A DNA stretch of 6,271 nt from Christensenella sp. UBA1252 (lineage in GTDB: Bacteria > Bacillota > Clostridia > Christensenellales > CAG-1252), in assembly GCA_002308575.1 (NCBI GenBank), contig DBVY01000045.1:885-7155 (forward strand), given 5' to 3'. Positions 6,113-6,271 of this stretch are shown here, piece by piece. The notes below the pieces were generated by a model. The model was not told the DNA's origin and made no database searches. It saw only the letters and a program-made list of their open reading frames with translations. The position numbers were made by a program, and so were the translations under genes. The first letter of the stretch is position 1; every line of letters starts with the position of its first letter.

Positions 6113-6271
6113 TTACGATTGTGCCGCGGTGATGCCGGAGATCTTCGCCTGCGCGCCGGGTTTGTCGCAGATCAGATCCGCATACTTAACGAGGGTCGCG
6201 GAATAGGTCGGCGTACCCGCCTTTTGGGTCAGAATGCCGCCGCCGTCACCCTCGATCCATCTCCAATCGCA
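6113..6271 (-). CDS. C-terminal fragment of probable phage major capsid protein (5' end outside window)
   Basis: Only the last 52 residues are present. They include CDWRWIEGDGGGIL at the window edge and the ending YADLICDKPGAQAKISGITAAQS; the latter must be read as two overlapping parts, YADLICDKPGAQ and GAQAKISGITAAQS. The frame is open to the window edge and ends in TAA at 6113-6115. The short piece has no diagnostic motif that I can name. The capsid assignment rests on position: in P22 and T7 the coat gene lies immediately before the adaptor and nozzle genes. A head decoration or other abundant virion protein would also fit. The next gene begins 17 nt downstream behind a strong ribosome site. 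Confidence 0.6.
   Translation of the reverse strand, partial: CDWRWIEGDGGGILTQKAGTPTYSATLVKYADLICDKPGAQAKISGITAAQS

Overview
The window reads as bacterial chromosome carrying the end of a phage late (virion and lysis) operon next to a chromosomal-type signalling gene. Every convincing gene is on the minus strand, so the biological order runs from position 6271 down to 1. The AGGAGG-type ribosome sites, the sigma-A-type promoter, the BhlA/UviB-type holin and the membrane-anchored HD-GYP protein suggest a low-to-mid GC Gram-positive, probably a gut Clostridia-like organism. This placement is inferred from style alone; no rRNA, tRNA or marker gene is present.

Positions 6271-1428 hold seven tightly packed genes with gaps of at most 17 nt and one 4-base ATGA overlap, which fits a single transcript. 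In order they are: the C-terminus of a probable major capsid protein; a 114-aa conserved-looking small protein; a 178-aa head-tail adaptor-like protein; a 478-aa beta-rich protein that fits a tail hub or nozzle; a 368-aa beta-rich protein of unknown role; a 307-aa, almost purely helical protein; and a 98-aa BhlA-type holin. A hairpin terminator at 1386-1423 closes the operon. The order capsid, adaptor, about 480-aa nozzle matches short-tailed phages (P22 gp5-gp4-gp10; T7 gp10-gp11-gp12). No tape-measure gene, tail tube or sheath, tail fibre, endolysin or integrase is visible between capsid and terminator. The likely reading is a compact podovirus-type prophage whose remaining genes lie to the right of the window or elsewhere.

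Positions 1427-1152 are intergenic: the operon terminator, two small A/T-rich inverted repeats, and a well-formed TTGAAA-17-TATAAT promoter reading leftward. Positions 1151-1 encode the first 383 residues of a membrane-anchored HD-GYP domain protein, a predicted cyclic-di-GMP phosphodiesterase, driven by that promoter. It is either the first host gene beyond the prophage or a separately transcribed cargo gene; the window cannot decide between these.

No CRISPR array, insertion sequence, tRNA or rRNA was seen. The plus strand carries only antisense shadow reading frames.
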